Notes: a model not told the origin generated them from the sequence alone. A stretch of 46,631 nt of DNA from Nitrosomonadales bacterium (GCA_023259065.1 JAHFQY010000010.1:25488-72118), one strand, 5' to 3'; positions 18,824-26,813 are shown, counted from the stretch's first letter. Numbers and translations are program-made.

Positions 18824-19221
18824 GTGAAATATCCACCAAGCCCTATCTGATCCGCGCAATTTATGACTGGTGCGCTGACAACGGGTTTACCCCCTATCTG
18901 GCGGTACGGGTGGATAAAAATACGCAGGTACCGGCTGCCTTTGTCAAGGATGGCGAAATCATCCTCAATATCAGCACGGACGCGGTGCACAACCTGCAGC
19001 TGGGCAACGAGGACATTACCTGCGGCGGCCGTTTTGGCGGTGTGGCGCACAAGCTGATAGTGCCGCTGGACGCGGTGATAGGGATTTTTGCCAAGGAAAC
19101 AGGGCAGGGGCTGGTGTTCCAGGGGCAGGAATCGGCCAAGGCGGAGGCTAAGCCGGATGATGAGCCGCCCGAGGAACCTACACCCGCGCCAGGCAAGCCG
19201 CGCCTGCGAGTGGTCAAGTAA
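18820..19221 (+). CDS. sspB: ClpXP adaptor / stringent starvation protein B
   Basis: A 133-residue SspB. The folded domain, residues about 5-105, binds ssrA-tagged peptides (STKPYLIRAIYDWCADNGFTPYLAV, FGGVAHKLIVPLDAVIGIFA). A flexible acidic/proline linker follows, and the C-terminal tail KPRLRVVK is the ClpX-binding module. The start is GTG 18820, overlapping the sspA stop by four bases, so the pair is translationally coupled. It delivers stalled-ribosome products to ClpXP. Confidence 0.94.
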   Translation: MSEISTKPYLIRAIYDWCADNGFTPYLAVRVDKNTQVPAAFVKDGEIILNISTDAVHNLQLGNEDITCGGRFGGVAHKLIVPLDAVIGIFAKETGQGLVFQGQESAKAEAKPDDEPPEEPTPAPGKPRLRVVK

Positions 19222-19238
19222 AACGCTTACGTTGGCAG

Positions 19239-19283
19239 AATAAGAAAAGCCGCAGGATCATCAATCCTGCGGCTTTTCTTATT
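19239..19283. terminator. Bidirectional intrinsic terminator
   Basis: A perfect 20-bp stem: AATAAGAAAAGCCGCAGGAT at 19239-19258 pairs with 19264-19283, with a 5-base loop. The GC core is flanked by an A-run on one side and a T-run on the other, so it can end transcripts both from sspB (rightward) and from rpoH (leftward), which converge here. Confidence 0.9.
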
Positions 19284-19296
19284 GCGGAGGCAGCTT

Positions 19297-20160
19297 TCAG
19301 GCCGCTGCCAACATGCTTTCATGCATCTTGGACAAGGCTTTCTTCTCGATCTGGCGAATGCGCTCTGCCGATACATTGAGTTCGGCAGCCAGCTCGTGCA
19401 GGGTGGAGGTAGAGTCGTCTTCCTGCAGCCAGCGCGCCTCAATGATGCGGCGGCTGCGCTCGTCCAGACTGGCCAGCGCACGGCTGAGGCCGACAGTTTT
19501 CATGCGTTCCACCTCAGCCTTTTCCAGTTTATTGGCAGGCTCATTTTCCGTGTCCGCAGCCAGATAGGCGATGGGCGCAAAGCTGTCTTCAGCATCATCC
19601 ACATCGGCTTCCAGCGCCATTTCATGGCCATTGAAGCGCGCTTCCATTTCGGTCACATCGCTTTCGCTGACATTCAATTCCTGCGCAATGCGTTTGACTT
19701 CCTGCGGCTTGAGCGACTCCAGCCCCTGCTTCATGCTGCGCAGATTGAAGAACAGCTTGCGCTGGGCCTTGGTGGTGGCGATCTTGACCATGCGCCAGTT
19801 GCGCAGGATGTACTCGTGCATTTCGGCGCGTATCCAGTGCAGGGCGAAAGATACCAGACGCACGCCACGCTCAGGGTCGTAACGCTTTACCGCCTTCATC
19901 AGGCCGATATTGCCTTCCTGAATCAGGTCGGCCTGCGGCAAGCCGTAGCCGGAGTAGCCACGGGCCACGCTGACAACCACGCGCAGGTGGGAAAGCACAA
20001 GCGTACGCGCCGCGTCCAGGTCATTGTCGCGGTGAAAACGTGTAGCCAAATCCAGTTCTTCTTCGTGCGACAGCAGGGGAACATTTTTCACCGAGGTGAT
20101 GTAATTCTCCAGGCTGCCGGCAGCAACGGTAGGCATAGGTAAAGGCAAGCTGTAACTCAT
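19297..20160 (-). CDS. rpoH: Heat-shock sigma factor sigma-32
   Basis: A 287-residue sigma-70-family factor directing RNA polymerase to heat-shock promoters. Region 2 is seen as DLIQEGNIGLMKAVKRYDP and VSFALHWIRAEMHEYILRNW; the RpoH box-like segment is AQRKLFFNLR; region 4 helix-turn-helix is LHELAAELNVSAERIRQIEK. ATG 20160 (MSYSLPLPMPTVAAGS) follows GGAGGAG; the open frame upstream runs into the operator. A CIRCE-like operator sits 27 bp upstream of the start, adding transcriptional control by HrcA. Confidence 0.96.
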   Translation of the reverse strand: MSYSLPLPMPTVAAGSLENYITSVKNVPLLSHEEELDLATRFHRDNDLDAARTLVLSHLRVVVSVARGYSGYGLPQADLIQEGNIGLMKAVKRYDPERGVRLVSFALHWIRAEMHEYILRNWRMVKIATTKAQRKLFFNLRSMKQGLESLKPQEVKRIAQELNVSESDVTEMEARFNGHEMALEADVDDAEDSFAPIAYLAADTENEPANKLEKAEVERMKTVGLSRALASLDERSRRIIEARWLQEDDSTSTLHELAAELNVSAERIRQIEKKALSKMHESMLAAA

Positions 20161-20186
20161 GGTTTGTCTCCTCCAATGTCCAAATA

Positions 20187-20213
20187 TTAGCACTCAAAGC
20201 CTTTGAGTGCCAG
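20187..20213 (-). promoter_or_regulatory. CIRCE (HrcA operator) upstream of rpoH
   Basis: Reading the plus strand, TTAGCACTC (20187-20195), nine bases AAAGCCTTT, then GAGTGCCAG (20205-20213). The CIRCE consensus is TTAGCACTC-N9-GAGTGCTAA, so 16 of 18 arm positions match with the correct spacer. On the rpoH strand a -10-like TATGAT (20219-20214) abuts the operator, putting the predicted transcription start inside it; a weak -35, TTGCCG, lies at 20244-20239 with a long 19-bp spacer. Confidence 0.82.
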
Positions 20214-20369
20214 ATCATAGTAGAAGTTTCTTATATTTCGGCAAAGTCAGGCTGGCAAGCCCATTACAAGGAAGTGGTTACTATCTACAGGAAGTAAAGA
20301 TGCCCCTGCCCAGGTTAAATCTGCCAAAGATATTGAAGAGAAAAGGGACACTCTCATCAACTGCTTCTT

Positions 20370-21779
20370 CTACCAGAAGTAAAACAGGAACAGCCACGGT
20401 GCAACCACACTGGCCACGCTTGTTGCCACGGCCAGGATGGCGAACAGGCGCCGTGACATGGTAGCAGGCGTGCGCCGCAGCATGCCGAGCGCCAGTACCA
20501 TGCTCCACAGCGCGGCCAGCGCCAGCAGAGCGCCGCGTGCCTCGGGCAGCCAGGTCATGACGATGCCTTCAGCCTTGAGCAGGGTGACAGTGAGAGAAGA
20601 CAGGCCGAGGAACACTCCCAGCCCTCCCAGCGGAATCAGCGCGTAGCTAAGCCAGCGTGCATTCTGTTTTGCGTTGCCCGGCAGCAGTGCGCCAGCGAGA
20701 CGCAGCCAGAGAGTAATCCAGCCCCCCAGCAGCAATGCCATCACGCCAATGTAGGCGATCACGCCGAGGCCATCCAGCCAGGTGAACACGTCGTTGGCCT
20801 CGGGGTAATGGGTCAGCAGCCACCATGGCGCATTGTCCTGCAGCAGGGCGAAGGCATCGCGCTCTATCAGCCATTCGGCGACATGGGTCTTGAGCGCCAC
20901 AAACCAGGGAGAGGACGACCACTGAAATGCGCCGACCGCCGTGCCGATGATGCCGAATACCAGCAGGCGGGTTTCCCAGGTGCTGGCCTCTGCAGGTTTC
21001 AGCTTGATGATTTCCGCGCCGGGCAGGCGCGAGGCAAGCGATACCGCCTCGCGATGCCCGCTGCAGCGTCCGCACATGTGGCATTGCGCGCCGCTTTGCA
21101 TGCGCCGTATATCGAGCAGGGGGGCGCAATCTACGGGCACAAGATGGGTGCGGGGGGCAGCGTCCCATTTCTCGCGGTCGACGCTGAAATGTAGCGGCGC
21201 CAGCCTGGCAAGCAGGGCAAACACCCCGGAAACCGGGCACAGGTGGCGGCACCACACGCGCTTGCCCCTGCCGTAGATGAAGCCGACGGCAATCGCTGCG
21301 ACAGTGGAGCCACCCAGCACCAGCAACACCGCCTTGGGGTATTCGTACACGCTCACCAGTTGGCCGTATACGGTGGTGATGACAAAAGCGACGAAGGGCC
21401 AGCCGCCCCACTTGAGCCAGCGCGGCACCGGGCGTCCCAGGCCATGCTGGCTGGCCAGTTCGGTGAGCGTGCCTTCCGGGCAAAAAACGCCGCACCACAC
21501 GCGCCCCAGGGCTAGCGTGGAGACGATCACGAATGGCCACCAGACGCCCCAGAACATGAATTGTGCGAGCAGGGTGAGATTGTTCAGTACGCTGGCGCCA
21601 GTTTCCGGCAGGGGCAGGAAGGCGGGAATCGTCACCAGGAGCAGATAGAAAAGCACGACCGCCCACTGCATGGCGACTATCAGTTGACGATGACGCAGCA
21701 TGGCAGCGCCGATGCGCTGCAGGGGTGTGGCGCGGTGTGCTCGCATGGGCTGGAAAAATACAACTGGTTCTATTTTCAT
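20370..21779 (-). CDS. Polyferredoxin membrane protein, FtrD-like
   Basis: A 469-residue inner-membrane protein with several hydrophobic helices and iron-sulfur motifs. Motifs in order: CGVFCPEGTLTE and CRHLCPVSGVFAL (CxxxCP pairs, NapH/YccM style), then CHMCGRCSGH. The C-terminal half has further membrane helices. In the FtrABCD (P19-type) iron-uptake systems this subunit is thought to supply or remove electrons during ferrous iron oxidation and import. It is the last gene of the Fur-controlled operon here, with the cupredoxin gene 52 bp upstream. NapH- or NosR-type roles are possible by sequence alone, but the neighbours favour iron uptake. Confidence 0.82.
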   Translation of the reverse strand: MKIEPVVFFQPMRAHRATPLQRIGAAMLRHRQLIVAMQWAVVLFYLLLVTIPAFLPLPETGASVLNNLTLLAQFMFWGVWWPFVIVSTLALGRVWCGVFCPEGTLTELASQHGLGRPVPRWLKWGGWPFVAFVITTVYGQLVSVYEYPKAVLLVLGGSTVAAIAVGFIYGRGKRVWCRHLCPVSGVFALLARLAPLHFSVDREKWDAAPRTHLVPVDCAPLLDIRRMQSGAQCHMCGRCSGHREAVSLASRLPGAEIIKLKPAEASTWETRLLVFGIIGTAVGAFQWSSSPWFVALKTHVAEWLIERDAFALLQDNAPWWLLTHYPEANDVFTWLDGLGVIAYIGVMALLLGGWITLWLRLAGALLPGNAKQNARWLSYALIPLGGLGVFLGLSSLTVTLLKAEGIVMTWLPEARGALLALAALWSMVLALGMLRRTPATMSRRLFAILAVATSVASVVAPWLFLFYFW

Positions 21780-21831
21780 GGGCGTTAATTCAGTTGGGTA
21801 AACTCCGGCTCTGCCGGTGGTAATTTACTGG

Positions 21832-22164
21832 CTATTTGACGATGAGCTGGCCTTTGGCTGTATCCGGGTGAAATTCACCGAAGAATTTGTAGACGCCGCT
21901 CTTCATCGGTGCAAATACCAGAGTGCGGGTGACGCCAGCCGCAAGCACGGTTTCCTTGCTCAGCTCCAGGCTTTCAAATTCTTCCGGGCCGGAGCCTGCG
22001 TTCTGGATGGCGAGCCTGAATTTTTGCCCGGCGGGTACTTCGAGCGTTTCCGGGTAAAAATATCCATCCTTTACCGTGAGCTGGAAGGTGGGCAAATCGG
22101 CTGCAAAAGCCAGCGGAGCCGACAGGAAGAGAACGGCTGCAACAGAAAGATGGCTCAATTTCAT
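21832..22164 (-). CDS. Periplasmic cupredoxin-like protein, FtrB-like
   Basis: A 110-residue exported protein. The signal peptide MKLSHLSVAAVLFLSAPLAFA is followed by a small beta-sandwich cupredoxin-like domain (FYPETLEVPAGQKFRLAIQN, GVYKFFGEFHPDTAKGQLIV). The usual copper ligand cysteine is absent; Glu/His residues (GEFHPD, GPEEFESLEL) could bind metal, as in FtrB-type proteins said to take part in Fe(II) oxidation. It lies between a GC-rich hairpin (upstream side) and the polyferredoxin gene. Confidence 0.8.
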   Translation of the reverse strand: MKLSHLSVAAVLFLSAPLAFAADLPTFQLTVKDGYFYPETLEVPAGQKFRLAIQNAGSGPEEFESLELSKETVLAAGVTRTLVFAPMKSGVYKFFGEFHPDTAKGQLIVK

Positions 22165-22231
22165 GGCGTTTACCTCATTATGGGAGCAGCGTGCTGCGCT
22201 GCTGTGCGATCGAAAATATTACGGTTAGGGA

Positions 22232-22360
22232 ATCAGTACACAATACTGTTCGGATAAAGCTTTCCCTCTCCCTCCGCTTCGCTCCCCCCTCTCCCGCAAG
22301 CGGGAGAGGGGCAGGGGAGAGGGGGAAGGAACGGTACAAAAAATTACTAACCGAACAGCA
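22232..22360. repeat. Hairpin-bearing intergenic element in the iron operon
   Basis: Between the porin stop and the cupredoxin start lies a perfect 12-bp stem: CCCCTCTCCCGC at 22286-22297 pairs with 22300-22311. It sits in a very C/T- then G/A-rich stretch. The ends are loosely inverted (CTGTTCGG on the left, CCGAACAG on the right near 22350). It resembles a dispersed repeat insertion. It could attenuate downstream transcription or stabilise the upstream mRNA. Confidence 0.6.
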
Positions 22361-22365
22361 CTGAG

Positions 22366-23817
22366 TCAGTACATCAGTTGCGCGCGCAAGCCGAGTATCT
22401 TGACGCTCGATGCCTCGTTGTTGCCGGCGGGGTTCTGGATCAACTGAAAGTCCGGTGATATTTCAAACTGTTTATTGATGCGGTAACGGTAGTAAAGCTC
22501 CGTCACCCGTTCCCATCCCTGCGCGCCATAGCCGTAATCTGCTATACCGTCGCCATTGGCATCCAGCGCAGCGGAGTCATTCTGGAAGTTGGCACTGATA
22601 CGCTGTGCACCGAGAGCCAGACCGATGACATCGCCGCTGCGGCTCCAGTAGCTGCCCTCCAGCTCCGCGCCAAGCGAGGCGGCGCGGTCGAAGCGCAGTT
22701 TTCCCTCGCTACCTTGGCTATACCGGCCAAAGGCGGTGACACCATCCCCGATGCGCTGGTCGAAGTTGATTCCCCAGCCTCTGTGTGCGCTGGCGCTACC
22801 GTCATAATCCGGCCCCTGGCCGTTTTGCCAGGTGTAGATGCGGTAGTTCCCGGTCAAACCGCCAAAAAATTTCTGCTGTGTTTCAGCCTGGACGATCACC
22901 AGAGTTGAGCCAAAGAACTTGACGTAGTTGGCCCCCTGGTTTGCACCGAAGACGCCGATGGAGAGCCGCCAATTCTCCGGTTTTTCCTGCTCGTTCAAAT
23001 AGGACAGGCGTATGCCAGGGGAAAACCCGTTGGCATCCACGCCTATGTCGCCGCCCGCATCCAGCAAGGCGTTGTGCACGAACACAGTATTGAGGAACTG
23101 GCGCGTCTCGTCGTTGGCGGCGGCGTTCTGGTCGAAGAACACAAAGGGATCCATCTTGCCGAAATTGATTTCCAGGCTTTCCCGCGAGCGTGGTTTGAAG
23201 CCGCCGAACGGCAGGGGAATGCTAGCCTGGTACCAGGCTTGGCCGAGGATGGCGACGCTGTCGTCCGGATTGCCGCCCGAGGCGCGGAATGCGCTGGCAT
23301 TGGGCTTGGCAAACAATGTAGGCAGGGCGTTGAGGCCATTGCCTTGCCCCATGCGGAATTGGGCGAATATCTTGCTGTCGGTATCGCCAACCATAGGCAT
23401 GGGCAGAATGACAAAGGCATCGCCCCTGTAGTTGAGCTGGCTGGCGCCAACGTCAGTGACTTCAGGAAGGCCTTGCGCGCCTTGAGCGACGGTGGTGTAG
23501 CTGATTCCGGCCTTGATGCCATCCAGTGCCTCTACCGTGCGCGCCGCCTTCTGCATATTCAGGGACTGCATTTCCACAGCCTTGAGTCGGGTGACCATTT
23601 CTGGCTGTTTCTCGCTCAGGTGCTCGTCTTCCAGGGCTGTTTCCAGTTCAGCGTTGCGCGCTTCCAGCTTTTCCAGACGTTCATTGATGCGGCGCAACTG
23701 CTCAGTCTGGGATGGTTCGGCGGCAAGCGCGGGCGTGGTGCCGGCCAGCATGGCGACGGCCAGCGTCATTGCCAGTTTGCCGGGGGTGAACTGTTTACTT
23801 ATAGTGGATGGAGGCAT
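22366..23817 (-). CDS. Outer-membrane porin, OprB-like, with N-terminal coiled coil
   Basis: A 483-residue exported protein. The signal peptide ends TTPALA-AEPSQ. Then comes a coiled coil (RINERLEKLEARNAELETAL) and a long beta-rich barrel region with alternating aromatic/polar strands, closing with Tyr at the C-terminus (LGLRAQLMY), as outer-membrane barrels do. ATG 23817 is used: it lies one base after the P19 gene stop, so the two genes are nearly coupled. OprB-like porins normally pass small solutes; here the operon implies passage of iron or an iron chelate. This gene occupies the place where an FTR1 permease might be expected. Confidence 0.78.
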   Translation of the reverse strand: MPPSTISKQFTPGKLAMTLAVAMLAGTTPALAAEPSQTEQLRRINERLEKLEARNAELETALEDEHLSEKQPEMVTRLKAVEMQSLNMQKAARTVEALDGIKAGISYTTVAQGAQGLPEVTDVGASQLNYRGDAFVILPMPMVGDTDSKIFAQFRMGQGNGLNALPTLFAKPNASAFRASGGNPDDSVAILGQAWYQASIPLPFGGFKPRSRESLEINFGKMDPFVFFDQNAAANDETRQFLNTVFVHNALLDAGGDIGVDANGFSPGIRLSYLNEQEKPENWRLSIGVFGANQGANYVKFFGSTLVIVQAETQQKFFGGLTGNYRIYTWQNGQGPDYDGSASAHRGWGINFDQRIGDGVTAFGRYSQGSEGKLRFDRAASLGAELEGSYWSRSGDVIGLALGAQRISANFQNDSAALDANGDGIADYGYGAQGWERVTELYYRYRINKQFEISPDFQLIQNPAGNNEASSVKILGLRAQLMY

Positions 23818-23818
23818 G

Positions 23819-24358
23819 TTAGTAGCCGCCTTTCTTGCCGATGCCGACATAGGTGAATTCGTATTCAACTTCGAAGGGCTTGAACCAGGGGCGCACGCCA
23901 GTCAGACGGTCGGTGTGGCGTCCGAAATGGCTATGGGCGCTGGCGGAAGGCGGCGCGATGAAGAATTTGACGGTATATTTTCCAGGCCCCTTGAGCTTGA
24001 CGTTATCGCCGTAGTGGGGGCCGTCGTTGGCCACCATAGGCATGAAATCGCCGCTGATTTTCTCGTTGCTGCCCTGTTTGCTTATCTCATACGCGATGAC
24101 CAGGTAGGGCATCCAGGCACCTTCCTCGAAGCCGTTGGGGTTATTGGCCATGGCGCGGATGTCCGTCTCCAAATGCACATCCGATTCCTCAGCTTTGCGC
24201 ATCATGCCTTCCGGCTCCATCGTCACCGGTTGCAGATAGACGGCGGCGATCTCCATGCCGTTGCGCTGCTGCGGTGTGCCGATGGGGTATTCCACTGCAT
24301 GCGCGGATACGCTAATAAATGCCAGAGATGCCAATGCTGCCAGATTCAGATATTTCAT
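23819..24358 (-). CDS. Periplasmic iron-binding protein, P19/Tp34 (FtrA) family
   Basis: A 179-residue exported protein: signal MKYLNLAALASLAFISVSAHA, then a P19/Tp34-like immunoglobulin fold. Probable metal-binding residues are Met/Glu/His-rich: MEPEGMMRKAEESDVHLETD, and H in SASAHSHFGRHTDRLTG. P19-family proteins capture iron (with a copper cofactor in some) in the periplasm and pass it to an FTR1-type permease. AAAGGAG precedes ATG 24358. A Fur-overlapped promoter lies just upstream, and this is the first gene of the operon. Confidence 0.87.
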   Translation of the reverse strand: MKYLNLAALASLAFISVSAHAVEYPIGTPQQRNGMEIAAVYLQPVTMEPEGMMRKAEESDVHLETDIRAMANNPNGFEEGAWMPYLVIAYEISKQGSNEKISGDFMPMVANDGPHYGDNVKLKGPGKYTVKFFIAPPSASAHSHFGRHTDRLTGVRPWFKPFEVEYEFTYVGIGKKGGY

Positions 24359-24374
24359 TTGCTGCTCCTTTGTA

Positions 24375-24435
24375 GATGAGAATGATTATTGTTTGCATAC
24401 ATCAGTAATGATAATCATTCTCATCTTGTTGTCAA
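24375..24435 (-). promoter_or_regulatory. Sigma-70 promoter overlapped by Fur boxes
   Basis: On the minus strand: -35 TTGACA (24435-24430), 16-bp spacer, -10 TATCAT (24413-24408). A 19-base Fur box covers 24404-24422 (AGTAATGATAATCATTCTC on the plus strand; 16 of 19 match the consensus palindrome) and buries the -10. A second, weaker box (GATGAGAATGATTATTGTT, 24375-24393; 12 of 19) lies just downstream. The arrangement predicts repression when iron is plentiful. Confidence 0.85.
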
Positions 24436-24600
24436 GCGCAGAAACACCATAAATGCATATGCAGGCTCCATGGGGTAGTTTGAAAATGACAATGCTTTAT
24501 TTGCAGTGCAATGATTTAGTTATGTATTTTTATAAAATTTCTGGAGCGCAGGAATGTTTGGCGCTGAACGTGGCAAGGCACTGCGGGACGATCATAACTT

Positions 24601-24900
24601 CTTTATGTTAAACGGGGAGCAAGCACATTGTTGGGAGTACGCCACCAACTGTTGCTTGGGGATGAAGCATTCGTGAACAACCATGGCCAGACATGGGAGG
24701 GTGACAAGCTGTGCGAGAGTTCAAAGACGCACCGGAGATTGGTTGCCTTACCGCTGGCTTAATAGCTGGCCCGCAATCCAGATCGCGATACGGCAATGGC
24801 TCAAGCCTATCGATCAGGCGCGTATACAATGACGTAAATTGGTGAACACTGTGGGGCTCATCACTACATGACTGTCAGCCGAACTGTATGGAAATTCGAG
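24601..24900 (+). pseudogene. Decayed REP-associated (Y1/RAYT) transposase, 3' part
   Basis: One frame translates as a clear relic of a RAYT/Y1-type transposase tail. It reads LLLGDEAFVN (from about 24652), then ALPLA, then two stops (TAA TAG at 24760-24765), then NPDRDTAMAQAYRSGAYTMT, a third stop, then IGEHCGAHHYMTVSRTVWKFE truncated here to its end by 24900. These segments match the conserved C-terminal helix-turn-helix of the family in order and spacing. The 5' half with the catalytic Tyr is missing. No intact relative is seen in the window. The rest of the interval 24436-24600 is AT-rich with nothing recognisable. Confidence 0.75.
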
Positions 24901-25040
24901 GTGAGTCTGAAGGGGGTTGTTAGAACCCGCTCCCATTCTGAAATAATCGACCGCTTTGCGGGGCTGTACTGTTTTGATGAGCGGCGAATGAGATGTACTG
25001 GAAGTTCCATGAAAATAAGCGTTGGCTTAAGTCTGGAGTA

Positions 25041-25772
25041 ATGATGAAAAGTGTGAAGCTAGTTCCCTGGGTTTGTTCTTTGGCTATCTTCTCAATGTCG
25101 CTTATTGCTTGCGATCCATCCGCGCAGGAGAAAAACCTGATGAATTTAGATACAGGTTTGATTCGAATTGAAATAGAGAGCCACCGCTTTGATGTGCCGT
25201 TACGCTACATGTATGGTCAGTCAGTTGAAACTTATGGTCGCTGGCCGACTCCAAAAACTGAGCGCGTTCAAGTGGGGGCGCTTAGCCTGAGCGTGCTGTT
25301 GTCTGGTATGCGCCCATACTTCAAAGAGGATGATGCGCGCTGGACAGTGAAAGGGCATGGAGAGCGGTTAGAGATATCAATTTCTAAACCCGTGGGTGGA
25401 TTGACTGCTTGGCATGATTGGTACGAAAGTAGTCTGGGACAAACCACAAAATTTGTGGCTGAGGGCAGGTTCTATCACAAGGAACCTGAAATTTATAACT
25501 TAATTCATTTTTCAGAACAGAGCGGAGAGCGCTATTTTGCACAGGGCGATCAAAAATTAGCGATTACCTGTGATGCCACGATCCCACCTCTAAAATGGTC
25601 TGGCTTTTATTCACCAAGTTGTAAGGTTAAATCCAATTACCGCACAGGACTTGTGCTTGAGTACTACTATGCCCTGCAATACCTGCCGCAATGGCAACAA
25701 ATAGATAAAGACATCAAGGCGATGTTTGACCGATTTGCTTTGACTGCGCAATCCAACCAAGCACGACAATAA
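25041..25772 (+). CDS. Orphan lipoprotein of unknown function
   Basis: A 243-residue lipoprotein I do not recognise. The signal ends with a lipobox, SLIAC (C24), followed by DPSAQE; Asp after the Cys could favour inner-membrane retention by the enterobacterial rule. The mature part is rich in aromatic residues (HDWYESSLGQTTKF, YYYALQYLPQW) and has two Cys (CDATIPP, SPSCKVK) that could form a disulfide. ATG 25041 or 25044 follows GGAG. It is visibly more AT-rich than its neighbours and stands alone between a transposase relic and twin hairpins, which suggests acquisition by transfer. Confidence 0.7.
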   Translation: MMKSVKLVPWVCSLAIFSMSLIACDPSAQEKNLMNLDTGLIRIEIESHRFDVPLRYMYGQSVETYGRWPTPKTERVQVGALSLSVLLSGMRPYFKEDDARWTVKGHGERLEISISKPVGGLTAWHDWYESSLGQTTKFVAEGRFYHKEPEIYNLIHFSEQSGERYFAQGDQKLAITCDATIPPLKWSGFYSPSCKVKSNYRTGLVLEYYYALQYLPQWQQIDKDIKAMFDRFALTAQSNQARQ

Positions 25773-25848
25773 CGGAAACCCAAGGTTAGTTCTAACATCC
25801 CAACATTGGCTCCTGTCCCAATCAAGCTGAGGCGATGATGATTTGGGC

Positions 25849-25886
25849 AAACAGGCGGTCCGCCTGTTTACGGACGGGGGCGTCCG
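25849..25886. repeat. Twin hairpins (REP-like) between convergent genes
   Basis: AAACAGGCGG (25849-25858) pairs across one base with CCGCCTGTTT (25860-25869), followed at once by CGGACG-GGGG-CGTCCG (25871-25886). Two adjacent GC-rich hairpins between convergent 3' ends suit a transcript end or a REP-type element. The lack of T-runs argues against a classical intrinsic terminator. Confidence 0.6.
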
Positions 25887-25904
25887 CGCTCCAGCAATGC
25901 TTGT

Positions 25905-26813
25905 CTAACGCGGCTCAATCTGCCAGAGATGTTGTGCAACCGATAGCAGGGCGCCCAGCCAGCCCAGGTAGGCGGAGAAGCCCAGCAGCGTGAGGCTATC
26001 GCCCCATGACAAATGCTGCAGGCGGAAGTTGCTGGCATATAGCTGGGTCAGGTCAGACAGGCTGAGATTGAGCAGGGACAGGCTGATGGAGATGATCAGC
26101 CAGGCTGCGGCGCCGCCCAGCAAGCCCTGCACCAGGCCGAAATACAGGAAGGGGCGGCGGATAAAGCCGTTGCTGGCGCCTATCAGCTTGGACACTTCAA
26201 TCTCTTCACGCTGGGTGAGGATTTGCAGGCGTATGGTGTTGAAGGTAATGGCCACCAGCGCGAAGCTCAGCAGGGCGGCGAGGATCAGCACGGCCAGGCG
26301 GCCGAATTTCAGCAGCGCATCCAGCTTGCGCGCCCAGGCCGAGTCCAGTTGCACATGCTCCAGTTTGGGCCAGGTACGCAACTCGTCGCGCAGTTTTTCC
26401 AGCTCGCGCGCGTCGCTGCTCTTGGGGTAGACGATGTAGGCGTGCGGCAAGGGGTTCTGCGCCAACCCACCCACCACGTCAGCGAGTCCGGTGCTTTTCT
26501 GCAGTTGCAGCAGGGCTTGATCGCGCGGCACAAATTCTATGCGTGAGACGGCAGGATGTTGCTGCAGTTGTCTGCCTACGGAATCAACCTCGGTCTGGCC
26601 TGCATTCATGCTCAGGAACACGCTGATCTGCGGGCTGCCTACCAGTTGTCTGGATAGCTGTTGCACGTTTTTCAGCAGGATGTAGCCGCCGGTCGGCAGG
26701 CTTAGCGCAATGCCGATCACCAGTATGCTGAGCAGGCTGGCGACCGGGGTGGCGCGCAGCCTGTTCAGGGTCAGGCGCAACACCTGAAGATGGTGAAACA
26801 GCCAGCCCTTCAT
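25905..26813 (-). CDS. ftsX: Cell division protein FtsX
   Basis: A 302-residue membrane subunit of the FtsEX complex, which couples ATP use by FtsE to activation of cell-wall amidases at the septum. An N-terminal helix (VASLLSILVIGIALSLPTGGYIL), a large periplasmic loop (about residues 50-165) and three C-terminal helices are seen, the usual FtsX topology. It overlaps ftsE by ATGA (26810-26813). Confidence 0.94.
   Translation of the reverse strand: MKGWLFHHLQVLRLTLNRLRATPVASLLSILVIGIALSLPTGGYILLKNVQQLSRQLVGSPQISVFLSMNAGQTEVDSVGRQLQQHPAVSRIEFVPRDQALLQLQKSTGLADVVGGLAQNPLPHAYIVYPKSSDARELEKLRDELRTWPKLEHVQLDSAWARKLDALLKFGRLAVLILAALLSFALVAITFNTIRLQILTQREEIEVSKLIGASNGFIRRPFLYFGLVQGLLGGAAAWLIISISLSLLNLSLSDLTQLYASNFRLQHLSWGDSLTLLGFSAYLGWLGALLSVAQHLWQIEPR

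Noticed and set aside
24608-24829. 73-residue minus-strand frame
   Set aside because: It lies opposite the decayed transposase remnant and has no protein-like features of its own.
24931-25800. Possible integron attC-like motifs around the orphan lipoprotein (GTTAGAAC, GTTCTAAC)
   Set aside because: Core sites do not fit the GTTRRRY/RYYYAAC pattern with paired inner boxes, and no integrase is present.
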